Source: JAOUJD01 sp963841815 (GTDB taxonomy: Bacteria > Pseudomonadota > Gammaproteobacteria > Burkholderiales > Burkholderiaceae_F). Taken from it: a DNA stretch of 64,000 nt. The stretch spans positions 1-64,000 of the forward strand of contig CAWJEE010000015.1 in NCBI GenBank assembly GCA_963841815.1, in the 5' to 3' direction. This document shows, piece after piece, positions 10,445 to 18,650 of this stretch. The number at the start of each line of letters is the position of its first letter. The first letter of the stretch is position 1. The notes under the pieces were generated by a model, which was not told where the DNA came from, ran no database searches, and saw nothing but the letters and a program-made list of their open reading frames with translations. Position numbers and translations under genes: made by a program.

Positions 10445-10783
10445 CTATCTGACCAGCAGCGTCAGCACGTAACTCTTCAGCACGACGATGACTGACCCTA
10501 GCAGCGCCAGCCACACCAAGTCTTTGTAAAACGCGACGATCAGCCCGAGCAGCGCCAGCGTCGACACCACCTTGACGAATTCGCCGATCAGAAACACGGC
10601 CGGATCCGTCCCCTGCGGCCGCCGCGCTGCGGCGGCCAGTTTCAGCGCAAACAACCCGCTCGGAACGACACAGGCGGCGCCGCCCAACAACGCGGAGATC
10701 GCAGCGTGGGAGCCCCCCAATAGCCCGGCCACCAGCGAGACGACGACGGTTGTGAGTATCTGCAGGAAGACAACCCGGAACAT
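10445..10783 (-). CDS. atpI: ATP synthase protein I
   Basis: 112 residues with four hydrophobic segments (ILTTVVVSLVAGLLGG, ISALLGGAACVVPSGLFAL, FLIGEFVKVVSTLALLGLIV, LALLGSVIVVLKSYVLTLL). AtpI is a small inner-membrane protein thought to assist c-ring assembly or magnesium uptake. It is first in the operon, so the atp promoter should lie in 10784-10967, where I see no confident -35/-10 pair. Confidence 0.92.
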   Translation of the reverse strand: MFRVVFLQILTTVVVSLVAGLLGGSHAAISALLGGAACVVPSGLFALKLAAAARRPQGTDPAVFLIGEFVKVVSTLALLGLIVAFYKDLVWLALLGSVIVVLKSYVLTLLVR

Positions 10784-10967
10784 GAGCCTCCGAGACCGCT
10801 TCCAGCGGGACTGAAGTCCGTTTTCGCCAAACCGCGAGATTCTACGAGTCGGGGGGATGCCGGGTCAAATTCGTGCTGCGGCGCACATGACGCGCTCAGC
10901 GGAGCGCGCGGCCGGCCAGGCCCCCTTCCATGCCCGGTCGCAGCCGGCAGCCGGACCGGGACTGGTG

Positions 10968-11834
10968 TCAACTCCCGCGCAGGCGCTCGACGATCCCGTC
11001 GAGCTGGTCGAGGCTCGCGAACTCGATCACGAGCTTGCCGCTGCCCTTCGCGTTCGCCGCCAGCTTGACCGTCGCACCGAGCTTGTCGGCCAGCTCTTCT
11101 TCCAGGCGAACGATGTCGCGATTGCGCGGCGCGGCCGCTTTCTTCGCGCCGTCGCCTCCATCCTTCGATGCGTGGGCGACGAGGGTTTCCGCCTCGCGCA
11201 CGGACAGGCCCTTCGCGACGATGCGATTCGCGTACTGGATCTGGTGCGCGGAGTCGGCGCCCAGCAGCGCACGGGCGTGACCCATGTCGAGGCTCCCGGC
11301 CATCAACAGCTCCTGCACCGGCTTGGCCAGGTTCAGCAGCCGGAGCAGGTTCGAGGTGGCGCTGCGCGAGCGGCCGATGGCCGCAGCCGCCTGCTCGTGC
11401 GTGAAGTCGAACTCGCGGATCAGGCGCTGAACGCCTTGCGCTTCCTCGAGCGGGTTCAGGTCCTCGCGCTGGATGTTCTCGATCAACGCCATCGCCAGGG
11501 CCGCGGTGTCCGGAACCTGCTTGACGAGGACCGGGACTTCGGTGAGGCCTGCCATCTGCGCCGCGCGAAAGCGGCGCTCGCCCGCGATGATTTCGTAGCG
11601 ATCGCTTCCGACCGGGCGCACGAGGATCGGCTGCATCACGCCCTGGGCGCGGATGGAATCCGCGAGTTCGGCGAGCGCCTCCTGGTTCATGCGCGTGCGC
11701 GGCTGGTACTTGCCCGGCTGCAGGCGGGCGATCGGCAGGGCACTCGGCGCGCCGGCGGGCGCCGGAGCGGCCGGCCGATCCTCGCCGAGCAGCGAATCGA
11801 GGCCTCTCCCGAGCCCCTTCGGTCGTTTCATCAT
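10968..11834 (-). CDS. parB: Chromosome-partitioning protein ParB
   Basis: 288 residues from the ATG at 11834, which has a good GGGGAAG ribosome-binding site; upstream in-frame codons are ignored. The N-terminus KRPKGLGRGLDSLLGED is the ParA-stimulating motif of chromosomal ParB. The central GERRFRAAQMAGL holds the GERRxRA CTP-binding box, followed by a helix-turn-helix (HEQAAAAIGRSRSATSNLLR) and a C-terminal dimer domain. ParB loads at parS and spreads as a CTP clamp. A parS-like palindrome lies about 4.7 kb away at 16526-16564. Confidence 0.97.
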   Translation of the reverse strand: MMKRPKGLGRGLDSLLGEDRPAAPAPAGAPSALPIARLQPGKYQPRTRMNQEALAELADSIRAQGVMQPILVRPVGSDRYEIIAGERRFRAAQMAGLTEVPVLVKQVPDTAALAMALIENIQREDLNPLEEAQGVQRLIREFDFTHEQAAAAIGRSRSATSNLLRLLNLAKPVQELLMAGSLDMGHARALLGADSAHQIQYANRIVAKGLSVREAETLVAHASKDGGDGAKKAAAPRNRDIVRLEEELADKLGATVKLAANAKGSGKLVIEFASLDQLDGIVERLRGS

Positions 11835-11952
11835 CAAGTCTTCCCCTTCTCCGGCGACCAGCGGCATCCGTACGCGCAGCCGTCCCTGACTCCGAACTTC
11901 GAACATGCGCAGGCCGGCGCCTCGCCCGCGCCGGCCTGCGGGTCCAGCACGG

Positions 11953-12723
11953 TCACATCGTCGCGATGCGCTGGATCATCTCGGCGCCGAAGGCCAGGTA
12001 CGCCTGCGCGCCCTTGGAACTGCGGTCGTATACGACCCCCGGCAGGCCGTAGCTCGGCGCCTCGGCCAGCCGCACGTTGCGCGGGATGATCGTCGCGAAG
12101 ACCTTGTCGCCGAACTTCGCGACGAGCTGCTCCGAAACCTGCTGCTGCAGCGTCATCCGGGGATCGAACATCACCCGCAGCAGGCCGATCACGCGCAGTT
12201 CGGGGTTGAGGTTCGCCGCCACGCGCTTGATGGTGTTGACGAGGTCGGCGAGGCCTTCCAGGGCGAAGTACTCGCACTGCATCGGGATGACGACCCCGTG
12301 CGCGGCGCACAGGCCGTTCAGCGTCAGCATCGACAGCGACGGCGGGCAGTCGATCAGGATGAAGTCGTAGTCGTCGTAGACGGCGGCCAGCGCACTCTTC
12401 AACCGGCTCTCGCGGTCGTCGAAGTCGACCAGCTCCACCTCGGCGCCCGCCAGCTCGCGATTGGCGCCGAGCACGTGGAATCCGCCATGCTCGGAGACGA
12501 GGCAGGCCTGGTGCACGTCGGCGAGGCCCAGGAGAACCTGGTAAACGGACGAGGACAGGCCGCGCTTGTCGATGCCGCTGCCCATCGTTGCATTGCCCTG
12601 CGGATCGAGGTCGACCAGCAGCACGCGCCGGCCGTGCGCCGCAATCCCGGCTGCAAGATTGACGGCCGTGGTGGTCTTGCCGACTCCACCTTTCTGGTTG
12701 GCAATGCAGAAGATGCGGGCCAT
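11953..12723 (-). CDS. parA: Chromosome-partitioning ATPase ParA (Soj)
   Basis: 256 residues. MARIFCIANQKGGVGKTTTA is the deviant Walker A with both signature lysines. VLLVDLDPQGNATMG is Walker A', and FILIDCPPSLSMLT is Walker B. The protein lacks the N-terminal HTH of plasmid type Ia ParA, as expected for chromosomal Soj. It segregates origins together with ParB. The stop is 118 bases before parB, a somewhat long gap. It follows the lipocalin gene directly. Confidence 0.97.
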   Translation of the reverse strand: MARIFCIANQKGGVGKTTTAVNLAAGIAAHGRRVLLVDLDPQGNATMGSGIDKRGLSSSVYQVLLGLADVHQACLVSEHGGFHVLGANRELAGAEVELVDFDDRESRLKSALAAVYDDYDFILIDCPPSLSMLTLNGLCAAHGVVIPMQCEYFALEGLADLVNTIKRVAANLNPELRVIGLLRVMFDPRMTLQQQVSEQLVAKFGDKVFATIIPRNVRLAEAPSYGLPGVVYDRSSKGAQAYLAFGAEMIQRIATM

Positions 12724-13251
12724 CTAGTTCTTTTCCGGGGGCGAATCGACGAGGCGCGCGGCGTCGTAGCCGTGCGCCGGCAGGCGGGCCTCGATGGCTC
12801 GCCGATCTTCTGGCGACAGCGTGCGGGTCCGGCTCAGCACCCACAGGTATTGCCGCGACGGCTCGCCGACGACGGCGTAGCGGTAGTCGGGCGCGAGTTC
12901 GATCACCCAGTAGTCGCCCCAGCCAATGGGCAACCAGCGCAACGCCGCCGGCAGGAAGCTCACCTGCAGGCGGTCGGTTCGCCCGTCGACACGGCGCGCG
13001 ACCCCGCTGACTTCGTCGTGCCCGTCGCGCGTCCGGCAGCGATTGACGACCGAAACCTTGCCGTCGTCGCGCAGCGCGTAGGTCGCGGTGGTGTCGCCGA
13101 CGCACTGCTGCTGGAACCGGTTCGGATACTTGGCGACCTCGTGCCACTGGCCGGCGTAGCGCGCCAGGTCGATGTTGCCCACTGTCTGCAGCGGCTCGGC
13201 GGCGGACACGGCGCCGGCGGCGAGCATGACCGCGAGCAAGGCGTGCTTCAT
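12724..13251 (-). CDS. Periplasmic lipocalin, Blc-like
   Basis: 175 residues. A Sec signal (MKHALLAVMLAAGAVSA) is followed by the lipocalin G-x-W motif in YAGQWHEVAKYPNRFQQQC. Further conserved blocks are VVNRCRTRDG, YWVIELAPDYRYAVVGEPSR and YLWVLSRT. E. coli Blc is a lipoprotein, but no lipobox Cys is seen here, so a soluble periplasmic form is inferred. Blc binds lysophospholipids. The ATG overlaps the exporter stop by four bases (ATGA), indicating translational coupling. Its place between rsmG and parA is unusual. Confidence 0.9.
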   Translation of the reverse strand: MKHALLAVMLAAGAVSAAEPLQTVGNIDLARYAGQWHEVAKYPNRFQQQCVGDTTATYALRDDGKVSVVNRCRTRDGHDEVSGVARRVDGRTDRLQVSFLPAALRWLPIGWGDYWVIELAPDYRYAVVGEPSRQYLWVLSRTRTLSPEDRRAIEARLPAHGYDAARLVDSPPEKN

Positions 13252-13856
13252 CGCGCGAGCTTCAGGCCGAAACCGATCAAGGCGACGCCCGCGGCGCGCT
13301 GCAGCAGCAGCGACAGCCGGCGATGCGCGCGCACGCGTTCGCTGATGGCGTTCGCGAACGCGCACAGGGTCAGGCAGTAGGCCAGCGTGACGATCGCGAT
13401 CGTCGCCGCCATCGCGACGAACGTCACGAAGCCCCGATGGTGGTCGGCATCGATGAACAGCGGGAAGAACGCCATGTAGAAGACGATGGCCTTCGGATTC
13501 ATCAGGGTGATGAAGAACGCCTGCCGGGCGAAGTGCCCCGGCCTGAGGCTGATTGGGTGGGCGGCCCCCGCCTTGGCAAACAGCAGCTTCAGGCCGATCC
13601 AGGCCAGGTACGCCGCACCCGCGTACTGCAGCCCCTTGAACAGGGCTTCGTTGGCCTGCAGCACCGCGGCGACCCCGATCGCGGCCAGCCACATCAACAC
13701 CTGGTCGCCACCGATGAGTCCGAACGTGGCTGCGGCGCCGGCGCGGAATCCGCCTTTTGCCGTCGCGTTCAGGAGCGCGAACGTGCCGGGACCGGGCAGC
13801 GCCAGGAAGACCAGCACGGCGGCGACGAAGGCCCAGTAGTCGGAGATTCCCAGCAT
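13248..13856 (-). CDS. RhtB/LysE-family amino-acid exporter
   Basis: A 202-residue inner-membrane protein with about six helices. The N-terminal PGPGTFALLNATAKGG carries the family PGP motif near residue 22. AAYLAWIGLKLL and FFITLMNPKAIVFYMAFFP are the other typical blocks. The family exports homoserine, threonine, leucine or lysine; the substrate cannot be told. Its start codon overlaps the rsmG stop region, and its stop overlaps the lipocalin start by four bases. It is therefore co-translated within the mnmG-rsmG-parAB cluster. Confidence 0.88.
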   Translation of the reverse strand: MLGISDYWAFVAAVLVFLALPGPGTFALLNATAKGGFRAGAAATFGLIGGDQVLMWLAAIGVAAVLQANEALFKGLQYAGAAYLAWIGLKLLFAKAGAAHPISLRPGHFARQAFFITLMNPKAIVFYMAFFPLFIDADHHRGFVTFVAMAATIAIVTLAYCLTLCAFANAISERVRAHRRLSLLLQRAAGVALIGFGLKLAR

Positions 13857-14539
13857 CAGGGACGTTGCAGCAGGATCAAGTGGCGCTCGGCGTCGAGCCG
13901 GGGGATGGCGAGTTTAACGACGTCGACCACCCGGACGTCGGGCATCGCCCGCGCAAGTTCGGCCAGTTCCGCATTCGGATAGACACCCTTCATGGCCGCC
14001 CACCAGCCGCCGGGCGCCAGCAAGTGTGCGCTGACGCGAACGAAGGCCTCGAGCGAGGAGAATGCGCGCGAAACGATCAGGTCGAATGGCGGCGCGTCCA
14101 CGTCCTCGACCCGCGCATGCAGGCAGCCGAGATTGGACAAGCCCAGTTCGAGCTTCGCCTGCGTGAGGAACGCCACTTTCTTCTCGACTTTGTCGACCAC
14201 CGTCACTTGCCAGTGCGGGCGCGCGATCGCCAGCGGGATCCCGGGGAGGCCGCCACCCGAGCCCACATCGAGCACTCGACACTGCTTTTCGCCGAAGATC
14301 GGCGTCAATGGGGGCAAGATGGCGAGTGAATCGAGCAGATGATGAGAGAGAATGCTGGCCGGAGAGCTGATCGCCGTCAGGTTGTGGACAGCGTTCCAGC
14401 GGACCAGAAGCGCGGCGAAGCGGACCAGCTGGCCGGCTTGCGCACCCGACAGCTCGACTCCGAGCCCCGCCGCCCCGGCCAGCACATCAGTCGGGGCAAG
14501 CGGCGAGTCGGCGTCAGGCCGCGAGTTGGCCCGAGCCAC
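13856..14539 (-). CDS. rsmG: 16S rRNA (guanine527-N7)-methyltransferase RsmG
   Basis: 227 residues. The SAM site is VLDVGSGGGLPGIPLAIARP. Other family blocks are WNAVHNLTAI, HHLLDSLAIL, VSRAFSSLEAF, WWAAMKG and ERHLILLQR. The enzyme methylates G527 of 16S rRNA using SAM; its loss gives low-level streptomycin resistance in other bacteria. It overlaps the end of mnmG by 26 bases, the usual gidA-gidB order. An N-terminal extension of about 18 residues is open. The start used is the ATG at 14539. Confidence 0.96.
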   Translation of the reverse strand: MARANSRPDADSPLAPTDVLAGAAGLGVELSGAQAGQLVRFAALLVRWNAVHNLTAISSPASILSHHLLDSLAILPPLTPIFGEKQCRVLDVGSGGGLPGIPLAIARPHWQVTVVDKVEKKVAFLTQAKLELGLSNLGCLHARVEDVDAPPFDLIVSRAFSSLEAFVRVSAHLLAPGGWWAAMKGVYPNAELAELARAMPDVRVVDVVKLAIPRLDAERHLILLQRP

Positions 14540-16436
14540 GGGTCCTCGACAGTCGCTTCAGGTGGACCAGCAGCAGCGAGATCGCCGCCGGCGTGACTCC
14601 CGAGATCCGGGAAGCCTGCCCCACCGTCTCGGGTCGCTGCTGCTTGAACTTCTGCCGGACCTCGACCGACAACCCCCGCACCGCGTCGTAATCGACGTCG
14701 GCGGGGATCCGCGTGGTTTCGTGCGCCTCGTGCCGCAAGACCTCTTCTTCCTGGCGCGCGATGTAGCCGGCGTACTTCACGGCGATCTCGACTTGCTGGG
14801 CGACGACCGGATCATCCGAGGCGGGCTCACCGAGGGGCCGCCCCTCGACGTCCCGAAGAGAGACGAGCGCGTCGTACGTGACAAACGGTCGGCGAAGCAA
14901 GTCAGTGAGCGTGTACTCTCGCTCTATGCCCTTTCCCAGGACGCGAGCTGCCTCCGCTGGATCGACGATGTGAGGATTCACCCAGGTCGACTTGAGGCGT
15001 TCGAGCTCGCGCGCAACGGCGTCGCGCTTGCGGTTGAAGTGGTCCCACCGGCGGTCGTCGACGCAACCAAGGCGCCGCCCCGCTTCGGTCAGCCGCATGT
15101 CGGCGTTGTCCTCGCGCAGCGAAAGGCGGTACTCGGCGCGACTCGTGAACATGCGGTACGGCTCGGACACACCGCGCGTGATCAGGTCGTCGACGAGGAC
15201 CCCAAGGTACGCCTCGTCGCGACGCGGACACCAGGCCTCCCGCCCCTGCGCCTGCAGAGCCGCATTCAGGCCGGCCAGCAGTCCTTGCGCGGCCGCTTCC
15301 TCGTAGCCCGTCGTTCCATTGATCTGGCCGGCGAAGAACAGCCCGCGGATCGCCTTCGTCTCGAGCGACCTCTTCAGCGCGCGCGGGTCGTAGTAGTCGT
15401 ACTCGATGGCGTAGCCCGGCCGGAGGATGTGCGCGTTCTCGAGTCCGCGCATCGACCGGACGACCGCGATCTGCACATCGAACGGCAGGGAGGTGGAAAT
15501 GCCGTTCGGGTAGTACTCGTGGGTCGTCAAGCCTTCGGGTTCGAGAAAGATCTGGTGGCTGGCTTTGTCGGCAAACCGGTGGATCTTGTCCTCGATCGAT
15601 GGACAGTACCGCGGGCCGACGCCCTCGATCACGCCCGAATACATCGGCGACCGATCGAGGTTCGCCCGGATGATCTCGTGCGTCCCAGCGTTGGTGTGCG
15701 TGATCCAGCAAGGAAGCTGCGCGGGGTGCTGCTCCGGCGTGCCGAGAAACGAGAACACGGGAATCGGATCCAGATCGCCCGGTTGCTCCTGGCACGCGGA
15801 AAAGTCGATGGTCCGCCCGTCGAGGCGAGGCGGCGTCCCAGTCTTCAGGCGGCCCTGCGGAAGCTGCAGTTCCTTGAGGCGCGCGGCAAGGGAGATCGCC
15901 GGCGGATCGCCCGCCCGTCCCGCCGCGTAGTTCTGCAGGCCGATGTGCACCAGGCCATTCAGGAACGTTCCGGCGGTCAGGACCACAGCCCGGCCCGGGA
16001 AACGAATGCCGGACTGAGTGACGGCGCCGACGACTCGCTCCCCTTCCAGCATCAGGTCGTCGACGGCCTGCTGGAAAATCCAGAGGTTGGGCTGATTTTC
16101 GAGGCGCCCGCGGATCGCTTTCTTGTACAGGAGACGATCGGCTTGAGCGCGGGTGGCGCGCACCGCCGGACCCTTCGAGCCGTTCAGGATCCTGAACTGG
16201 ATCCCTGCCTCGTCCGTGGCGGCCGCCATCGCGCCACCCAGGGCGTCCACCTCCTTGACAAGATGACCCTTGCCGATCCCGCCGATCGACGGGTTGCAGG
16301 ACATTTGCCCGAGCGTCTCGATGTTGTGGGTGAGAAGCAGCGTGCGGCAGCCCGTCCGCGCGGCGGCGAGCGCGGCCTCGGTCCCGGCGTGGCCACCACC
16401 AACAACGATGACGTCGAATGACTCGGGGTACAGCAT
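14514..16436 (-). CDS. mnmG: tRNA U34 carboxymethylaminomethyl enzyme MnmG (GidA)
   Basis: 640 residues. The FAD motif is DVIVVGGGHAGTEAALAAAR. Further signatures are QMSCNPSIGGIGKGHLVKEVDA, GTFLNGLVHIG, TGTPPRLDGRTIDFS and FFAGQINGTTGYEEAAAQGL. The C-terminal helical domain binds MnmE and tRNA. With MnmE, encoded here at 38124-39494, it modifies the wobble uridine of several tRNAs. A parS-like palindrome lies 90 bases upstream. Confidence 0.98.
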   Translation of the reverse strand: MLYPESFDVIVVGGGHAGTEAALAAARTGCRTLLLTHNIETLGQMSCNPSIGGIGKGHLVKEVDALGGAMAAATDEAGIQFRILNGSKGPAVRATRAQADRLLYKKAIRGRLENQPNLWIFQQAVDDLMLEGERVVGAVTQSGIRFPGRAVVLTAGTFLNGLVHIGLQNYAAGRAGDPPAISLAARLKELQLPQGRLKTGTPPRLDGRTIDFSACQEQPGDLDPIPVFSFLGTPEQHPAQLPCWITHTNAGTHEIIRANLDRSPMYSGVIEGVGPRYCPSIEDKIHRFADKASHQIFLEPEGLTTHEYYPNGISTSLPFDVQIAVVRSMRGLENAHILRPGYAIEYDYYDPRALKRSLETKAIRGLFFAGQINGTTGYEEAAAQGLLAGLNAALQAQGREAWCPRRDEAYLGVLVDDLITRGVSEPYRMFTSRAEYRLSLREDNADMRLTEAGRRLGCVDDRRWDHFNRKRDAVARELERLKSTWVNPHIVDPAEAARVLGKGIEREYTLTDLLRRPFVTYDALVSLRDVEGRPLGEPASDDPVVAQQVEIAVKYAGYIARQEEEVLRHEAHETTRIPADVDYDAVRGLSVEVRQKFKQQRPETVGQASRISGVTPAAISLLLVHLKRLSRTRGSGQLAA

Positions 16437-16525
16437 GGCTGACAGAGAAGAACCGAGGATCGCGCGGGGCCGGAAAGCAAAGCCGGGAGCGCGCGAGTAT
16501 ACGGAGCGGCGCCTGCTCCCGGAGT

Positions 16526-16564
16526 GACTGTTTCACGTGGAACGTGGTTCCACGTGAAACAGTC
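16526..16564. promoter_or_regulatory. Paired inverted parS-like sites
   Basis: An 18-bp perfect inverted repeat (GACTGTTTCACGTGGAAC, spacer GTG, then the complement) contains two 16-mers. TGTTTCACGTGGAACG lies at 16529-16544 and GGTTCCACGTGAAACA at 16546-16561. Each matches the bacterial parS consensus TGTTNCACGTGAAACA at 15 of 16 positions when read in its proper direction. It lies between mnmG and the AsmA-like gene, 4.7 kb from parB, a usual parS location. There is no U-run, so a terminator is less likely. Confidence 0.85.
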
Positions 16565-18470
16565 AACGGCCGAAACGGGGCTGGGCGGCCGTGCCGCTGA
16601 TTCGCAGTGTCATCGGCGCCTGGATCCTCTGCCCGCCCAGTTCGACACGAACGACCCCCGCGATCGACGCATCGGGCGCCACGGTGAAGTTGCTGCGGGC
16701 GACCATGGCGCCCGCGCGGCCGCCCGTTTCCTCGAACCGGACGCCGTTGGCCGACGCGACCACGGTGCCGCCAAAATCGGTGAAGCGAGTCACGCCCGAT
16801 GCGGCCACACCCTGGGTCGCCGCAAGGCCAAGATTGATGCCGTTGAGAACGGCGAACCTGACGGTGAACGGACCGGCGACAGCACTGTGCAAGATCGCAT
16901 CCTCTGGCGTTGCGCCGCGGCCCAGCATCACGAGGTTCAGGGCCGCCGTGCCCTGCATCGCCGCCGGTCGTCCCTCGGACGATCCCAGCTTCTGTCCGGG
17001 CAAGGAATCGAGGACCGTCTCGACGTCGACTTTCCCGGCATCGGCCGTGCCGGTCACCACCCACTCGACGTCGCCGGCGACGAAGACCGTACCGGTGGTG
17101 ATCCCGAAGTAGCCGGTGAGGGCGTAACTCGACACTTCGAGGACGTTGCCCCGGAGGGTTCCGCTGGCCCGGACATTGCCCCACCTTGTCCGCGGGCCAA
17201 CGGGCACCGCCCAGCGTTGCGCCTCGAGCGTGAAGTCGATCGCGCCCGGATCGCCGGTCGACGGCCGAAACTGCAACTGCATCGTACTGTCGTCGTTCGC
17301 GAGTTCCTTCAGGACCAAGGGGCCGAAGCGCGCGTCGTCGCCGCGACGCATCGTCGCTTCGTACCGTGCCGGGAACAGGCGTGAGCCGGAAACCTGGATG
17401 GACTCGAACCGGATCGTTGAAATCGTCTGCGGCAATCCTGCCGTTCCGCCGGGGACCCTCTTGACGGCGGCGATTGCCTGGGCGGCCGACATCGCCGTGG
17501 GCGCGACGGTCGCCTCTCCCCACACCCACTGCCCGCCGTTCAGGGCGAGCCAGAGGTCCTTCCAGTTGATCAGCAGCGCAACCTGCTCCGCGCCGAACTC
17601 TCCGCCGACGTCGACACCGCGCAGGACAAGGCGAGGCGACGGCAGGAACCTGAACTCGGTTTCGGCGACCTTGACCGGAACCTTGAAGGCATCGGTCAGC
17701 CGCTCGCCGACGCGCGATGCGGACGCCTGATCCAGGACCGGCTTCAGGACCCCATAGACCACGCCGCCGAAGACGATCACGACGGCCACCACGAGCAGCC
17801 GCTTCATCCAGGTCTGCAATACGCCCTGCCGGCGACGCTCGGTGTACTCCTCCATCTCGGCCCGGTCGCGCTCTTCCTGCAAGTCGAGGCGGTCGGGGAC
17901 GTTCACGGTCGTGATTGCGAAGCTGGAGGCCTCGGTAGGGTCCCACTCGTGGTCGGCAAATGGAGAGGGTGACGACGCGTAATGTGAGCGGCCACTCTCG
18001 GCGGAAACGCTATCTGCAGAGCGTCCCCAGCGGCGTTGGGACGCCCCCTGCTCCTCCTCCTTCGCCAGTTGTGCCGCGGCGCGGTCCACGCTCGCCCGGA
18101 CCAGTTCGGCGGCCACGTCGTCACTCGCGCCGGCCGAGGCGGTGACGGGATCCAAGTCGAGTTGTTCGAGGAACTCCGCGACCACATCGGGCTCGAGCCG
18201 CATCACCTCCTCGGCCCGACTCGGCGACTGCAGGCTGTCGACCGACCCCGCCGGCTCGACGAGGCCGGCCTCCTCCAGCTTGACGATCGTTCCCTCGATC
18301 CGCACGTTGTCGAGGCTGGGCAGCCGCGCCCGGAGCCCCTCAACGGTCAACCGGCCGTCCAGGAGAATCAGGACCAGCCTCTCGCTCTGCGTGAACTGGT
18401 GCGACTTCTCATAGACCTCGCGCAGCCCTCGATCGGTGCGGCGATAGACCATCGCTGAGTTCAACGACAT
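16563..18470 (-). CDS. AsmA-like membrane protein with N-terminal winged-helix-like domain
   Basis: 635 residues. Residues 1-75 (SHQFTQSERLVLILLDGRLT, then VRIEGTIVKLEEAGLVEP) resemble a small winged-helix or response-type domain, predicted cytoplasmic. A charged low-complexity linker follows. One membrane helix lies at about 222-241 (RLLVVAVVIVFGGVVYGVL). The rest resembles AsmA-family periplasmic beta-structure, with blocks such as VKVAETEFRFLPSPRLVLRG and LGGQRIQAPMTLRISGTAAQ. AsmA-like proteins are linked to lipid movement between the membranes. This domain order suggests a cytoplasmic sensing end joined to a periplasmic body. The stop codon lies in the edge of the parS palindrome. Function is not established. 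Confidence 0.65.
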   Translation of the reverse strand: MSLNSAMVYRRTDRGLREVYEKSHQFTQSERLVLILLDGRLTVEGLRARLPSLDNVRIEGTIVKLEEAGLVEPAGSVDSLQSPSRAEEVMRLEPDVVAEFLEQLDLDPVTASAGASDDVAAELVRASVDRAAAQLAKEEEQGASQRRWGRSADSVSAESGRSHYASSPSPFADHEWDPTEASSFAITTVNVPDRLDLQEERDRAEMEEYTERRRQGVLQTWMKRLLVVAVVIVFGGVVYGVLKPVLDQASASRVGERLTDAFKVPVKVAETEFRFLPSPRLVLRGVDVGGEFGAEQVALLINWKDLWLALNGGQWVWGEATVAPTAMSAAQAIAAVKRVPGGTAGLPQTISTIRFESIQVSGSRLFPARYEATMRRGDDARFGPLVLKELANDDSTMQLQFRPSTGDPGAIDFTLEAQRWAVPVGPRTRWGNVRASGTLRGNVLEVSSYALTGYFGITTGTVFVAGDVEWVVTGTADAGKVDVETVLDSLPGQKLGSSEGRPAAMQGTAALNLVMLGRGATPEDAILHSAVAGPFTVRFAVLNGINLGLAATQGVAASGVTRFTDFGGTVVASANGVRFEETGGRAGAMVARSNFTVAPDASIAGVVRVELGGQRIQAPMTLRISGTAAQPRFGR

Positions 18471-18604
18471 TGCGTGACTCTAGGTACCTGCCGCGGGCAG
18501 GTCAGAGGATCGAGGCGATCGATTGTATCTACCGTCACACCGCGCTCGTCGTTCTCGTTCGCTCGATAAGCGCGGCCAATGCCGCCCGCTCCGGCGCGCC
18601 AAAC

Positions 18605-18631
18605 AAAAAGGGCGGCACTGCTGCCGCCCTT
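18605..18631 (-). terminator. Terminator after livM
   Basis: On the minus strand AAGGGCGGCA and TGCCGCCCTT form a 10-bp stem with a 4-nt loop, followed by TTTTTG. It lies 20 bases after the livM stop and ends the Liv transporter transcript. The rest of 18471-18650 shows no gene. Confidence 0.9.
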
Positions 18632-18650
18632 GCATCTGCGTCCGCCGGCA

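Noticed and set aside
16526..16564. Palindrome as an intrinsic terminator
   Set aside because: There is no U-run, and both halves match the parS consensus closely.
14352..17946. Very long open frames opposite to or in another frame of mnmG and the AsmA-like gene
   Set aside because: MnmG is certain from its FAD motifs; the alternatives are compositionally biased shadows.
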